The notes under the pieces: model-generated
The model's input: only the letters and a program-made list of their open reading frames with translations
Database searches by the model: none
What the model was told of the DNA's origin: nothing
Shown: piece by piece, positions 32,956 through 42,447 of the stretch
How the letters are laid out: each line of letters starts with the position of its first letter
Position numbering within the stretch: position 1 is the stretch's first letter
Source: Heyndrickxia shackletonii
GTDB taxonomy: Bacteria > Bacillota > Bacilli > Bacillales > Bacillaceae_C
Assembly (NCBI RefSeq): GCF_001420715.1
Contig: NZ_LJJC01000015.1
Location: forward strand, 336,242 to 400,241
Length of the DNA: 64,000 nt
Reading direction: 5' to 3'
Made by a program: the position numbers and the translations under genes

Positions 32956-33105
32956 TCGTATCCCTCTTTTCATCGGAAATGAACTTGCATCATTAGTTTC
33001 TTCCTTAACATAAAAAGCTTTCGTGGTATCTTTTGTTAAGTTATTCTTTTTTATTAAGCTTGGTTTCGGGGCATCTTTTCTTGTTAGATTTTTGAAAGAG
33101 ACTTT

Positions 33106-33948
33106 TTAACAAGGCTTTTGTTTATCCGAAAGCATCGCATTCACTTCTCCGCCAATCATTAAAATAAAGCCTGTCAGATAAAACCAAAGGATTAATACAA
33201 TTATTCCCCCTAAACTTCCATATGTTGTGGAGTAATGACCGAAATGCCCAACATAATAAGAGAAAGCAAAGGAAACAAACGCCCATCCTATTGTGGCGAT
33301 AAAAGCACCTGGGATCACAGTTAAACATTTTATCTTTTTATTTGGTGTAATGAAGTATAGACACATAAATACAACAAATAAAATAACAATACTGATTAAC
33401 CATCTTAATCCATTCCATATACTTATAAATTGTTCAGATATACCGAAATAAGAAAAAATATAGATCCCAAAGATTTCTCCAAATACAGGGATGATTAAGG
33501 CAATTAATAAAACAAGAATCATCGCAATCGTTAGCAGAATAGATAAACCTCTCGTGATATAAAAGGGCCTCGTTTCCTTTACATCATATGCTCGATTCAT
33601 TGCACTAATAATGGCATTCATTCCTAGGGAAGCAGACCATAGTGCTGCAATGATTCCAAATGACAACCATCCCCCGTTTCGGTTACTTAATATTTCTTGA
33701 AGATTTGCTTCAATCATGGCGGTGGTTTGTTTAGGGGCGAAGTCACGGATTACATTTAGTAAATCTTCCGTTGTTATCGGAAGGAATGAAAGTAAAGAAA
33801 CCATAAATAATAAAAGCGGGAACAGGGATAAAAGAAAAAAATATGCTAACTGTGCCGCCACACCATTAATATCGTTCCCATCAATTCTTTTCACAAGGCC
33901 TTTAACAAACCATAATCCATTTTTAATAATATTAAAACCTTTCCCCAT
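33106..33948 (-). CDS. yfkH: YihY/UPF0761 family membrane protein (YfkH)
   Basis: 280 residues with six to seven membrane segments and TTGAGGTGAAAAA before the ATG. DGNDINGVAAQLAYFFLLSLFPLLLF near the N-terminus, GILWSASLGMNAIISAMNRAYD-like and YGSLGGIIVLILWFYLTGFILMIGGE-type stretches are diagnostic of the family once misnamed RNase BN. Function is unresolved. Synteny fits B. subtilis yfkH. Confidence 0.9.
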   Translation of the reverse strand: MGKGFNIIKNGLWFVKGLVKRIDGNDINGVAAQLAYFFLLSLFPLLLFMVSLLSFLPITTEDLLNVIRDFAPKQTTAMIEANLQEILSNRNGGWLSFGIIAALWSASLGMNAIISAMNRAYDVKETRPFYITRGLSILLTIAMILVLLIALIIPVFGEIFGIYIFSYFGISEQFISIWNGLRWLISIVILFVVFMCLYFITPNKKIKCLTVIPGAFIATIGWAFVSFAFSYYVGHFGHYSTTYGSLGGIIVLILWFYLTGFILMIGGEVNAMLSDKQKPC

Positions 33949-34095
33949 TTTTTCACCTCAACTATGTAACCATGCTTGTTCATTATTTTCCCTTGTTCAA
34001 GATAGAAAAAACATGATTCCATTAAATAATCCTGATAAATTCCAATTGACACCTGTTTCTTTTCGTGAAAATATAGTATTAGCCTTTAAAAACAA

Positions 34096-34290
34096 GTGAG
34101 AAAGCGCCTTGCTTGAATTTCGGAATCTTCGACTAAGATAAAGGAAACACGGCGAGGCAGTTCAATTTTCAACGGGTATAATTTAAAATGTAATTTTGAC
34201 CAAGTGAAAATTGTACTTCCATTTTCAACTGATGCCCTGACCGACAGGGAGGAGACGTAGCGCTTGTAGCTAAACGGAGGAAAATTTCCT
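34096..34290. repeat. Dispersed intergenic repeat, family C
   Basis: Contains AGCGCCTTGCTTGAATT, GGCGAGGCAGTTCA, ACTTCCATTTTCAACTGATGC and GTAGCGCTTGTAGCTAAAC; parts recur at 47400-47560, 49400-49620 and 49990-50060. It sits upstream of yfkK. Confidence 0.55.
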
Positions 34291-34314
34291 AAACGACACG
34301 AAAGGATGCTTGCC

Positions 34315-34536
34315 ATGAATCTTACTGATAAAACGACTGAAAACATTGAATACATGATTACACAAATAACGACAAAATTGAAAATGGTTAATGCAGAAGC
34401 AATCAAAGCTGCTAATTACACAGAAGAAATGTACGATGATTTACGCGATATTTATGAAATGGTTATGAAGAAAAACACATTCAGTCCGAATGAAATGCAA
34501 GCAATTGTAGAGGAATTAGGTAATATACGCAAGTAA
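34315..34536 (+). CDS. yfkK: DUF1128/UPF0435 protein
   Basis: 73 residues from the ATG at 34315, with AAAGGATG 8 bases upstream; an ATG at 34306 overlaps that site. [20 protein letters not shown] and [17 protein letters not shown] match the DUF1128 family (B. subtilis YfkK). Small helical cytosolic protein of unknown function, convergent with map. Confidence 0.85.
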   Translation: MNLTDKTTENIEYMITQITTKLKMVNAEAIKAANYTEEMYDDLRDIYEMVMKKNTFSPNEMQAIVEELGNIRK

Positions 34537-34543
34537 GCAATAT

Positions 34544-34577
34544 GAAAACGGCATCTTTAAATTCAGATGCCGTTTTT
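34544..34577. terminator. Bidirectional terminator, yfkK/map
   Basis: AAAACGGCATCT and AGATGCCGTTTT pair perfectly around an 8-base loop, with T residues on the plus side. Confidence 0.9.
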
Positions 34578-34589
34578 TATATTATTTAT

Positions 34590-35342
34590 TTAATCTTCTT
34601 GATCTGTAAGAATCACAATTCCATTATTCGTTACCGCAATGGTGTGCTCATATTGTGCAGAAAGGGAACCGTCTCTTGTACGGGCTGTCCAGCCATTGTT
34701 ATCCATTTTCGTATCGAAGCCGCCAATATTGACCATTGGTTCGATAGTAAATACCATTCCTTCTTTAATACGTGGTCCTTTTCCAGGTAGACCATAGTGA
34801 GGAACTTCTGGCTTTTCATGGATCGTTGGTCCAATTCCATGACCGATAAAGTTTCGGACAACAGAGAATCCTTGCGCTTCTACATACGTTTGAATAGCAT
34901 GACCGATATCTCCAATCCTATTACCAACCTTCACCTGTTCAATACCCTTATATAAGGATTCCTTCGTCACATCTAAGAGTTTTTGGGTAAGCGGATTTAC
35001 ATTCCCAACTGCGTAGCTCCACGCTGAATCAGCTAAAGCACCATTCAAATTGACAACCATGTCAATCGTTACGATATCTCCCTCTTGGAGAGGCTGTTTC
35101 CTTGGAAAACCATGGCATATTTCGTCATTAATACTGGCGCATGTCGCATACTCATATCCTTTGTATCCTTTTTGTTCTGGAGTCGCTCCATTTTCGGCTA
35201 GAAAATGATCTACAAATTCATCAATTTCCCAAGTAGTTACTCCTGGTTTAATCATTTTTGCTATTTCTTTATGCGTCCTTGCTAATAATTCTCCTGCTTT
35301 TTTCATCATATCTATTTCCCGCTGTGATTTTAATGTTATCAT
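34590..35342 (-). CDS. mapB: Methionine aminopeptidase, type I
   Basis: 250 residues. Metal ligands occur in order: DIVTIDMVVNLNGALADSAWSY (two Asp), GHGIGPTIHEKPEVPHYG (His), FTIEPMV (Glu) and SAQYEHTIAVT (Glu). The enzyme removes the initiator methionine. It lacks an N-terminal zinc-finger extension. Position after yfkK fits B. subtilis MapB (YflG), a second copy beside the essential Map. Confidence 0.93.
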   Translation of the reverse strand: MITLKSQREIDMMKKAGELLARTHKEIAKMIKPGVTTWEIDEFVDHFLAENGATPEQKGYKGYEYATCASINDEICHGFPRKQPLQEGDIVTIDMVVNLNGALADSAWSYAVGNVNPLTQKLLDVTKESLYKGIEQVKVGNRIGDIGHAIQTYVEAQGFSVVRNFIGHGIGPTIHEKPEVPHYGLPGKGPRIKEGMVFTIEPMVNIGGFDTKMDNNGWTARTRDGSLSAQYEHTIAVTNNGIVILTDQED

Positions 35343-35785
35343 GTTAATCTTCCTTTCACTTCTTTACCTATGGCTCTTTTCTTAACTTTATTGCTTTTTA
35401 TACGTAATTCTAATTATGGTAAAAAATTATTCAGAAACCAACCCTGCCAAAGATTTTTTAACCAAAACGAGTAACGACAATTATTCCGAACCAGCCCTAC
35501 CTATCTATATGTATGTCATTCCCAATTTAATGTGAACTTACCACAACCATCATATCGCTAAAATAACTCCGTGACAAAACAATTCACTTCAAATGACAAA
35601 AATCTATTTATTTCCCGAGAAATCAAGTTAAATTATTTGATAATTCCGCAAATAATAACATCTTGTCGATTAGTGGAATTACTTCACTTATGTGCTGCCG
35701 CTTGTGTTATTATCACTCTCCATTAAGCTTTAATCTTTCACATCCAAAGAAAAAAGCTTTCTGTACCTACTTGTACAAAAAGCCT
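35343..35785. other. Intergenic region; motB terminator at its right end
   Basis: No gene found. The left end has a partial family B repeat (TATGGCTCTTTTCTTAAC at 35370). At 35754-35786 a TTTCTGTAC/GTACAAAAA hairpin followed on the minus strand by TTTTTTC makes a terminator for motB. Nothing else is visible. Confidence 0.6.
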
Positions 35786-36574
35786 TTATTGTTTAGTCAT
35801 TTTTACCCGTGGCATAATTAGAACTTCAACACGCCGGTTCTTCGCTCTGCCTTCATCAGTACTGTTACTAGCAATCGGTTTAAATTCTCCATAGCCTTTT
35901 ATGCTGAAATTTTTAGGGTCCAGTTGTTTATTTTCTAAAATAATTTTCATAAAATTCAAGGCTCTCATAACACTTAATTCCCAATTAGACTGAAAATTAG
36001 CATTATGTATAGGAACGTTATCCGTATGCCCGCTGATCATAATATTGCGCGGTGGGTTCATCACAAGTAGATTCGATAGCTCTTTCGCTGTATGAACATC
36101 CTTAGGTCGTATATCGGCTCGTCCTGATTCAAAGAGAACATTATCCCTAATCGTTAATAATAAACCCTCATCTGTTAAGGAAGTGGCGAATTTTCCCTCC
36201 ATTTTCTTTTCCTTAATATATGCATTAACTTTTGCTTGTAGTTCCTTCAGTTCCTCTTTGTCCTGATCCTGCAATTTTTTTAATTGATCAATATTTTGTT
36301 TAGTTTTAGGAGCAGTAACCTGGTTTTTCATCCCGTCATTTGATTTGATACTATCCTGCGGAGCAGGCTTTGTGTAATCCAGCACGCCAACGCCGCTTAC
36401 AAAAATGCCGTTAAACACTTTTGAAAGCTTTTGCATCTTTTGTGCATCTACCGAACTTATGGCAAAAAGAACAATAAATAATGCTAACAGCAAGGTTAAA
36501 ATATCTGCGTAAGGGAGCAGCCATGCCTCATCGATATGAGAATCGTCGTGATTCTTCTTTTTTCTCCTACTCAT
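35786..36574 (-). CDS. motB: Flagellar motor protein MotB
   Basis: 262 residues from the ATG at 36574, which overlaps the motA stop by 8 bases (ATGAGTAG). AWLLPYADILTLLLALFIVLF is the single membrane helix with the proton-carrying Asp, and GHTDNVPIHNANFQSNWELS is the OmpA-like peptidoglycan-binding signature. It anchors stators to the wall. The sequence tracks B. subtilis MotB, not the Na+-type MotS. Confidence 0.94.
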   Translation of the reverse strand: MSRRKKKNHDDSHIDEAWLLPYADILTLLLALFIVLFAISSVDAQKMQKLSKVFNGIFVSGVGVLDYTKPAPQDSIKSNDGMKNQVTAPKTKQNIDQLKKLQDQDKEELKELQAKVNAYIKEKKMEGKFATSLTDEGLLLTIRDNVLFESGRADIRPKDVHTAKELSNLLVMNPPRNIMISGHTDNVPIHNANFQSNWELSVMRALNFMKIILENKQLDPKNFSIKGYGEFKPIASNSTDEGRAKNRRVEVLIMPRVKMTKQ

Positions 36575-37361
36575 TAGCGAACTCACTGCCTTCTGCCATA
36601 ATCTTTTTACGTTCTTCTGCAGGTAAATAGGATGCAAGCTTTTGTTCGATGACTCGTGGTGCTTCACCCTCTAAAATGGACAGGATTCCTTCCAACATCA
36701 TTTCTTTCACTTTCACTTCTTGTTTCGATTTTTGCTTTAACTTATTTGCAAATGGATTCCATAAGACATATCCAGTAAATATCCCTAACATAGTTGCCAC
36801 AAAAGCAGCAGAAATTGCATGCCCTAATTCATCGGTATTATCCATATTTCCTAAGGCAGCAATTAATCCTAATACGGCCCCTAAAACCCCTAATGTAGGA
36901 GCATATGTGCCAGCTTGTGAAAATATCGCTGCTCCAGCCTGATGCCTTTCTTCCATAGCATCAATCTCTTCGCTTAATACATCACGAATATATTCAGCGC
37001 TCTGACCATCGACAGCAAGACTTAATCCATTTTTCAAAAATGGATCTTCTACTTCCAACAGCTTCCCTTCTAATGCCAGTAATCCCTCTTTACGTGCCAG
37101 CTGTGCTAAATCAGAAAATAACGTAATAATCGATTTAGCATCGAGCAATTTTTGTTCTTTAAAAATGATTTTAAATAGTTTAGGAACCTTCTTAATTTCA
37201 CTTAACGGAAACGCAATGATTACAGATGCAATAGTACCTGCAATAATAATTAATAGTGCTGCAGGATTGATGATGACAGAAGGATTTACTCCTTTTAACA
37301 CCATTCCTACTCCGACAGCAATAAAACCTAATATAACTCCAATAACCGATGTTTTGTCCAT
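36567..37361 (-). CDS. motA: Flagellar motor protein MotA
   Basis: 264 residues from the ATG at 37361 (AGGGTGAATAAT); a GTG at 37370 is possible. Four membrane segments, with the stator signature AGAAIFSQAGTYAPTLGVLGAVLGL and the cytoplasmic RKEGLLALE charged region that contacts FliG. It forms the proton channel with MotB, whose gene overlaps it. It is a close match to B. subtilis MotA. Confidence 0.95.
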   Translation of the reverse strand: MDKTSVIGVILGFIAVGVGMVLKGVNPSVIINPAALLIIIAGTIASVIIAFPLSEIKKVPKLFKIIFKEQKLLDAKSIITLFSDLAQLARKEGLLALEGKLLEVEDPFLKNGLSLAVDGQSAEYIRDVLSEEIDAMEERHQAGAAIFSQAGTYAPTLGVLGAVLGLIAALGNMDNTDELGHAISAAFVATMLGIFTGYVLWNPFANKLKQKSKQEVKVKEMMLEGILSILEGEAPRVIEQKLASYLPAEERKKIMAEGSEFANE

Positions 37362-37482
37362 ATTATTCACCCTATAATTTATTCACTTCTCCCTTTATAT
37401 CGGCTGACTAAGTATTTTTTTAAGAGATTTTCTGTGAAAGTTCGACAAATCCTTCGTTATATCCAGGATTTCTTTAAAAACA

Positions 37483-37513
37483 TAAAAAAACAGGACTTTT
37501 GGTGGAGTCCTGT
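37483..37513 (-). terminator. Terminator of the DUF1992 gene
   Basis: ACAGGACT and AGTCCTGT pair around 8 bases, followed by seven T residues on the minus strand. It lies about 150 bases after the DUF1992 stop; the rest of this 300-bp gap is a family C-like fragment and unassigned. Confidence 0.8.
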
Positions 37514-37668
37514 CTCTCTGCATTATTAATATGGAAATTATAAAATTCAACCCTGTGAACTGTCTGTATCTACACAAACATCCAACGGCTAGCGGATGCA
37601 CAGTTTTAAATTGTTTCAATTGGTCTCCCCAGTGACTACGAAATCTGAAGCGCACCGCGCATTTGTGC

Positions 37669-38043
37669 TTATTTCAAAAGTTTATTTTCAATTTTCCGTT
37701 CATAATTTTTAAATAAGGAGGAATTCGTTTTCACTCCTCGTTTTGATAACATCCCGTTATATTTAAGCAATTTTTCATTAAGCTCATTTTTTAATTCTTC
37801 TTGCTCTTTATCATTTCCACATTGTCGGATTAAATCTTGGATCGATGTCATTTCTTTTTTTAACGCAGTTTCTTCCTGTGTGAAGCCGGCATTTTTCATT
37901 ATCCGATAAGCCATTCTTAAATCCTCAGGAAGATGTGCAAATTCATCCTCGGGCAGAGGCTTCCCCATTCCAGGGAGATTATCTAATTCACCGTTCTTAT
38001 AGGCTTCTTTAATTCGATGCTCGGTTATTCTAAAAAAATCCAT
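37669..38043 (-). CDS. DUF1992 family protein
   Basis: 124 residues with GAAAGGAGAAAAAACGT upstream. ITEHRIKEAYKNGELDNLPGMGKPLP and ED-LRMAYRIMKNAGF are the DUF1992 signature shared with DnaJ-homologue C28 proteins, but no J-domain is present. Small helical cytosolic protein, function unknown. Confidence 0.87.
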   Translation of the reverse strand: MDFFRITEHRIKEAYKNGELDNLPGMGKPLPEDEFAHLPEDLRMAYRIMKNAGFTQEETALKKEMTSIQDLIRQCGNDKEQEELKNELNEKLLKYNGMLSKRGVKTNSSLFKNYERKIENKLLK

Positions 38044-38217
38044 ACGTTTTTTCTCCTTTCCGACATGGTATATCTTTATTATATCGGAAAGGAATACATT
38101 GAATCATCTTAAACAAGATAAAAATTGACAATATTCCAACATTTAGATTTCGTTACTCGGATAAATCAACCTTTGGAGGAGAACCTAATGTTGAAAGATG
38201 AGTGAAGGAGGAGAAAT

Positions 38218-38373
38218 ATGGCTCGCGGTAATGCTTTTCATCATAAGAAAAAAAGTTATCCCGGTAATTTCCCGCAAAATTCTATCGCTGAAAAGCATCA
38301 GAAGGAAAGAATTGAAGATGAGGAATTTATCGTGACCCAAGAAGCGTTTAAAAATCGTGTGGAAGAAGAGTAA
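38218..38373 (+). CDS. Small conserved-looking ORF, 51 residues
   Basis: ATG at 38218 with GAAGGAGGAGAAAT immediately upstream. The sequence starts MARGNAFHHKKKSYPGNFPQ, basic at the N-terminus and acidic at the C-terminus (RIEDEEFIVTQ). It has its own terminator. The composition recalls small spore-associated proteins, but I cannot place it in a family. Confidence 0.6.
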   Translation: MARGNAFHHKKKSYPGNFPQNSIAEKHQKERIEDEEFIVTQEAFKNRVEEE

Positions 38374-38388
38374 ACCATGATACTTTTC

Positions 38389-38412
38389 CCCATTTTGAAT
38401 GGGTGTTTTTTG
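38389..38412 (+). terminator. Terminator of the 51-residue ORF
   Basis: CCCATT and AATGGG around a three-base loop, followed within 2 bases by six T residues. Confidence 0.7.
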
Positions 38413-38492
38413 TTTTAGACATGCTTAGGTTATTTTTAATGTTATTACATATGTGACTAGCAATCCGCCAATAAAAGAAGGCTTAGAATGAG

Positions 38493-38536
38493 AAAAGCTT
38501 GAACATCCCATCAATAAGGGTGTTCAAGCTTTTTTA
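38493..38536 (-). terminator. Terminator of hmp
   Basis: AAAAGCTTGAACA and TGTTCAAGCTTTT arms with an inner CCC/GGG pairing. It directly follows the hmp stop and would work on either strand. Confidence 0.88.
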
Positions 38537-38538
38537 CA

Positions 38539-39759
38539 TTACTTCGTTGCAGCAGTTTCTGCAGTTAAATTCATAGCAGGTCCGAAGAATTCATAGCGGA
38601 TATTTTCATCTTTTAATCCGATTTCTTGAAGAATTGTTACAATATTTTTTAAGAACGGAACAGGACCGCAAATATAGCAAACCGTGTTTTCATCTACAAT
38701 ATTTTGTAAGAATGATTTTGTGATATATCCTTCAAAATGATGATTTCCTTCTTTATTTAAAGGTTTGTCATAGCCAAAGAATACACGGCCGTTTTCCAAT
38801 TTACTGATATTTTCTAATACGGCATCTTTAAATGCATGGAATTCCTCACTACGCGCTGAATGAATATAAGAAACTTCACGTTTGGATCCACTATTTGCAA
38901 GTGCTTCTAGCATACTCATCATCGGTGTCAAACCAACACCGCCACTAATAAGTGCTATTGGTGCATCTTCTCTTTCATTTAAAGTAAATTCTCCAGCTGG
39001 AGCACTGATTTCAAGTGTATCCCCTTCATTAATAAAGTCATGAAGATAATTAGAGACTTTACCATTTGGATCATGATCTGCTTCTCTCTTAACAGATATA
39101 CGGAAATAGTCATGTCCAGGGGCACAGGATAAGCTGTATTGACGGTTTAATATATATGTTTCAGTAGGTATCTTCACCTTTACCGTAATATACTGTCCAG
39201 GAATGAATGTCGGTACTCCCTTTCCATCCTTTGCTTTTAAATAGAAAGATGTAATGACATTGCTTTCTTTTACTTTCTTCACAACTTCAAATTCTTTAAA
39301 ATCCAACCAGCCGTTTTCTTGTTTTTCTGCGCTTTCATACATATTATGTTCGATATCAATAAATACTTGTGCAATCGCACCATAGCTTTCCGCCCATGCA
39401 TTGATAATTTCATCTGTTGCAGCATCACCCATTACCTCTTTAATTGCCTTAAGTAAAAACTCTCCTACAATTGGATAATGCTCTGGTTTAATTCCCAATC
39501 CACGATGTTTGTGAGCAATTTGGTTTACAACCGGTACGATTGTTTCTAGTTTATCGATATACTTTGCGGCCGCTAGTACTGTATTTGCCAATGCAGTTTG
39601 TTGACGGCCTTGCGCCTGATTAACATGATTAAAAATATTTAATAGTTCAGGATGTGCGGCAAACATCATTTTATAGAAAGTGGAAGTTACTGTAGTTCCG
39701 TTTGCTTCTAAAGCTGGAACCGTAGACTTTACTAAATCGATTGTTTTTTGTGATAACAT
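38539..39759 (-). CDS. hmp: Flavohemoprotein, nitric oxide dioxygenase
   Basis: 406 residues. The globin domain (1-140) ends with NQIAHKHRGLGIKPEHYPIVG, containing the proximal His. The reductase domain has RQYSLSCAPG (FAD), ISGGVGLTPMMSMLEAL (NAD(P)H) and VCYICGPVPFL; a C-terminal YEFFGP is family-typical. It oxidises NO to nitrate with NAD(P)H and O2. It is divergent from nsrR, and two NsrR-type boxes lie in its promoter. Confidence 0.95.
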   Translation of the reverse strand: MLSQKTIDLVKSTVPALEANGTTVTSTFYKMMFAAHPELLNIFNHVNQAQGRQQTALANTVLAAAKYIDKLETIVPVVNQIAHKHRGLGIKPEHYPIVGEFLLKAIKEVMGDAATDEIINAWAESYGAIAQVFIDIEHNMYESAEKQENGWLDFKEFEVVKKVKESNVITSFYLKAKDGKGVPTFIPGQYITVKVKIPTETYILNRQYSLSCAPGHDYFRISVKREADHDPNGKVSNYLHDFINEGDTLEISAPAGEFTLNEREDAPIALISGGVGLTPMMSMLEALANSGSKREVSYIHSARSEEFHAFKDAVLENISKLENGRVFFGYDKPLNKEGNHHFEGYITKSFLQNIVDENTVCYICGPVPFLKNIVTILQEIGLKDENIRYEFFGPAMNLTAETAATK

Positions 39760-39782
39760 GGTTATCTCTCCTTATTAAAAAG

Positions 39783-39859
39783 ATATATTTAAAATACATT
39801 TTTAATCTACGTTTTTAAATTACATCGTTCCAAGCCTAAAAGCAATATTTCAAATACAT
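39783..39859 (-). promoter_or_regulatory. hmp promoter with two NsrR-like boxes
   Basis: ATGTATTTTAAATATAT (minus strand, 39799-39783) fits the Bacillus NsrR class I consensus ATRTATYTTAAATATAT exactly and lies 24 bases before hmp. A weaker box, ATGTATTTGAAATATTG, is at 39859-39843. Between them TTGGAA and TAGATT with an 18-base spacer form the likely promoter, so NsrR bound at the first box would block the start site. Confidence 0.75.
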
Positions 39860-40090
39860 CTTTTAATAAGTTGTCACAATTTTGGACAGTTATTGAACAA
39901 AAAGTTATAATATTACCATTAAATAAGGCTCTTTTCTTTATTGTCACTTTTGTAAAATAAAATCTTATGAACCTCTTCATTCGGCTTAAAATTTGATATC
40001 CTTTTAAGAACGAAGAGTATTTTAGGATTTAAAACCATCATGATAGCAACAATTTATATGAAAACAGCCTTCAATGAACAGGTGATGTAT

Positions 40091-40528
40091 ATGAGATTAA
40101 CCAATTACACAGACTATTCGTTACGTGTTTTAATATATTTAGCTTCCCAAGAGCCTTCCAAGCTTTCTAATATTAAAGAGATTGCAGAAGTATATGGGAT
40201 TTCCAAAAATCATTTGATGAAAGTGACCCATGATCTCGGGAAAATGGGAGTAATTGAAACGATTAGAGGAAGAAATGGCGGGATTAAATTAGCACATCCG
40301 CCAAACGAAATTAATATTGGCTCTATTGTCCGCAAAACGGAAGATGATTTTAAAGTGGTAGAGTGTTTCGATGGAGGGGCGTGTATATTAACCCCAATAT
40401 GCGGTCTTAAGCATATGCTTCATAAGGCTCTTTCTGCTTATTTTGAGGTTTTGGACGGATATACATTAGCAGATATTGTTCATAACCCTTTAGTTTATCG
40501 GCAACTTTTTGAAAAAGGCACAAAATAG
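40091..40528 (+). CDS. nsrR: NO-sensing repressor NsrR, Rrf2 family
   Basis: 145 residues from the ATG at 40091 (AGGTGATGTAT); the frame opens earlier at 40040 in poorly supported sequence. The wHTH is SNIKEIAEVYGISKNHLMKVTHDLGKMGVI. The cluster loop is VECFDGGACILTPICGLK with three Cys, the 4Fe-4S site destroyed by NO. It lies beside hmp with its target boxes between. A family B repeat (39927-40016) occupies its upstream region. Confidence 0.93.
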   Translation: MRLTNYTDYSLRVLIYLASQEPSKLSNIKEIAEVYGISKNHLMKVTHDLGKMGVIETIRGRNGGIKLAHPPNEINIGSIVRKTEDDFKVVECFDGGACILTPICGLKHMLHKALSAYFEVLDGYTLADIVHNPLVYRQLFEKGTK

Positions 40529-40538
40529 TGCCTTTTTT
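40512..40538. terminator. Terminator overlapping the end of nsrR
   Basis: AAAAAGGCAC and GTGCCTTTTTT pair around 6 bases; the nsrR stop codon is inside. It is shared with the convergent DUF488 gene. Confidence 0.85.
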
Positions 40539-40543
40539 CTCAT

Positions 40544-40894
40544 TTAAAATCTATCTTGTAAATAATCAATCAGCACATTCGCTTGATTATGTTCTTCATC
40601 CTTAGCAGAATACAAAAGTGTGACAACATGGTCCTTACCTAATTTAATAAGCTCCTGCAATTCAACTGGATTATTTTCATCAAGTTCATGCCTATATTTC
40701 AAAATAAATTCCTGAAACTTATCCGGTTCATGATGAAACCATTTTCTAAGCTCCGTACTTGGTGCAACATTTTTGAACCAATGATCAAGCTTTGCTTTTT
40801 CCTTTGAAATCCCTCGTGGCCACAATCTATCAACCAAAATTCGTATTCCATCATCACTACTATACTCATCGTAAATTCGCTTTATTTTAAACAT
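40544..40894 (-). CDS. DUF488 (YeaO-like) protein
   Basis: 116 residues from the ATG at 40894, seven bases after AGGAGC; an ATG at 40900 sits too close to that site. IRILVDRLWPRGISKEKAKLDHWFKNVAPS is the DUF488/YeaO signature. Small cytosolic protein of unknown role, often near stress genes. It converges on nsrR. Confidence 0.87.
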   Translation of the reverse strand: MFKIKRIYDEYSSDDGIRILVDRLWPRGISKEKAKLDHWFKNVAPSTELRKWFHHEPDKFQEFILKYRHELDENNPVELQELIKLGKDHVVTLLYSAKDEEHNQANVLIDYLQDRF

Positions 40895-41053
40895 GTTCAT
40901 GCTCCTATTTGTTAGCTTTTTTTCATAACCATATTTTATCATCCAGTTTGAAAAAACAGAAAAAACTCTTCCTCGCACTTACTTGTTATCATAACGCGGG
41001 ATTGCTAAAATAGAATAGAACATTCTGAAAAGAGGAAAAAGGAGAATACATAT

Positions 41054-42289
41054 ATGAATAAATTTCAAGAATATCTTGAGAAATATGCAGAATTAGCGGT
41101 TAAGGTTGGTGTGAATGTCCAAAAGGGACAAACTCTAGTCGTTAATACTTCCATTGAAGCGGCAGAATTTGTGCGCCTAGTTGTAAAAAAAGCTTATGAA
41201 GTTGGCGCAAAAAATGTAGTCGTTAATTGGAGTGACGATACTGTTTCCCGTATTAAATATGATTTAGCACCGGATGAAGCTTTCACTGAATATCCAAAAT
41301 GGCGGGCGAAGGAAACAATAGAATTAGCGGAAAATGGGGCTGCATTTATGGGTATTGTTTCTGCTAGTCCTGATTTGTTAAAAGGGGTCGAACCGGCACG
41401 TATTGCGAATTTCCAGAAAGCAGCCGGACAAGCGCTTGAAAAATACCGTCAATATACACAATCTGATAAGGTGAGCTGGACGGTTATTGCTGCACCATCA
41501 AAAGCATGGGCTGCGAAGGTATTTCCACAAGCTCCAACTGTAGAAGAAAGTGTACAATTGCTTTGGGATGCTATTTTCAAAGCTACCCGCGTAGATACAG
41601 AGGATCCTGTACAAGCATGGAAGGAACATGATAAAACTCTTCATAAAAAAGTGGATTACTTAAACGAAAAAAGATATAAAAAGCTTCACTATACTGCACC
41701 TGGTACTGACTTAACAATTGGTCTTCCAGATGGACACTTATGGGTTGGTGCCGGAAGCATCAATGAACAAGGCAACGAATTTATGGCAAATATGCCCACA
41801 GAAGAAGTATTTACAGTTCCTCAAAAAGATGCGGTAGATGGATATGTTTCAAGTACAAAGCCTTTAAGCTACGGTGGCAATATTATCGACGAATTTACGA
41901 TTACCTTTGAAAAAGGCCGCATTGTCGATGTAAAAGCAAAAGAAGGCGAAGAAATCTTAAAGCAATTAGTGGAAACAGATGAAGGCTCTCATTATTTAGG
42001 TGAAATGGCCCTAGTTCCTCATAATTCGCCAATTTCACAATCCAATATTCTTTTCTTCAATACATTATTTGACGAAAATGCTTCTAATCACTTTGCAATT
42101 GGAAGTGCATATGCGTTCTGTATTGAAGGCGGTAAGAAAATGTCCAAAGAAGAGCTTGAAAAACATGGCTTGAATCAAAGTATTACTCACGTCGATTTCA
42201 TGGTAGGCTCCGCCCAAATGAATATCGATGGCATTAAAGAGGATGGAACAGCAGAACCTATTTTCCGCAATGGGGATTGGGCATTTTAA
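41054..42289 (+). CDS. ampS: M29 family aminopeptidase
   Basis: 411 residues with AAAAGGAGAATACATAT. Metal-site features of thermophilic M29 aminopeptidases are visible: NMPTEEVFTVPQK, GKIVDVKA-like RIVDVKAKEG, DEGSHYLGEMALVPHNSPIS, and NHFAIGSAYAFCIEGG with SITHVDFMVGS near the end. The enzyme releases N-terminal residues from cytosolic peptides using two metals. It is monocistronic with its own terminator. Confidence 0.94.
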   Translation: MNKFQEYLEKYAELAVKVGVNVQKGQTLVVNTSIEAAEFVRLVVKKAYEVGAKNVVVNWSDDTVSRIKYDLAPDEAFTEYPKWRAKETIELAENGAAFMGIVSASPDLLKGVEPARIANFQKAAGQALEKYRQYTQSDKVSWTVIAAPSKAWAAKVFPQAPTVEESVQLLWDAIFKATRVDTEDPVQAWKEHDKTLHKKVDYLNEKRYKKLHYTAPGTDLTIGLPDGHLWVGAGSINEQGNEFMANMPTEEVFTVPQKDAVDGYVSSTKPLSYGGNIIDEFTITFEKGRIVDVKAKEGEEILKQLVETDEGSHYLGEMALVPHNSPISQSNILFFNTLFDENASNHFAIGSAYAFCIEGGKKMSKEELEKHGLNQSITHVDFMVGSAQMNIDGIKEDGTAEPIFRNGDWAF

Positions 42290-42305
42290 TCAAGGTATGT
42301 CTTAT

Positions 42306-42335
42306 ACTTCTACTGAATTTCAGTAGAAGTTTTTC
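42306..42335 (+). terminator. Terminator of ampS
   Basis: ACTTCTACTG and CAGTAGAAGT pair around a short AT loop, followed by four T residues. Confidence 0.88.
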
Positions 42336-42447
42336 GTTTATCTTTTCCACTATTCCGACAATAGTAAATTTTGATACCTTTCTATTGTTTTCCAATATTG
42401 TTTCGTTTATGATATTGTCTTAACAGATTATTTTAGAGGTAACAGCT

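Noticed and set aside
35786-37361. Sodium-type stator MotPS
   Set aside because: Sequence and length follow B. subtilis MotA and MotB closely, including the overlap of the two genes.
37395-37655. 86-residue minus-strand ORF after motA
   Set aside because: It spans the DUF1992 terminator and a repeat fragment, with no ribosome site.
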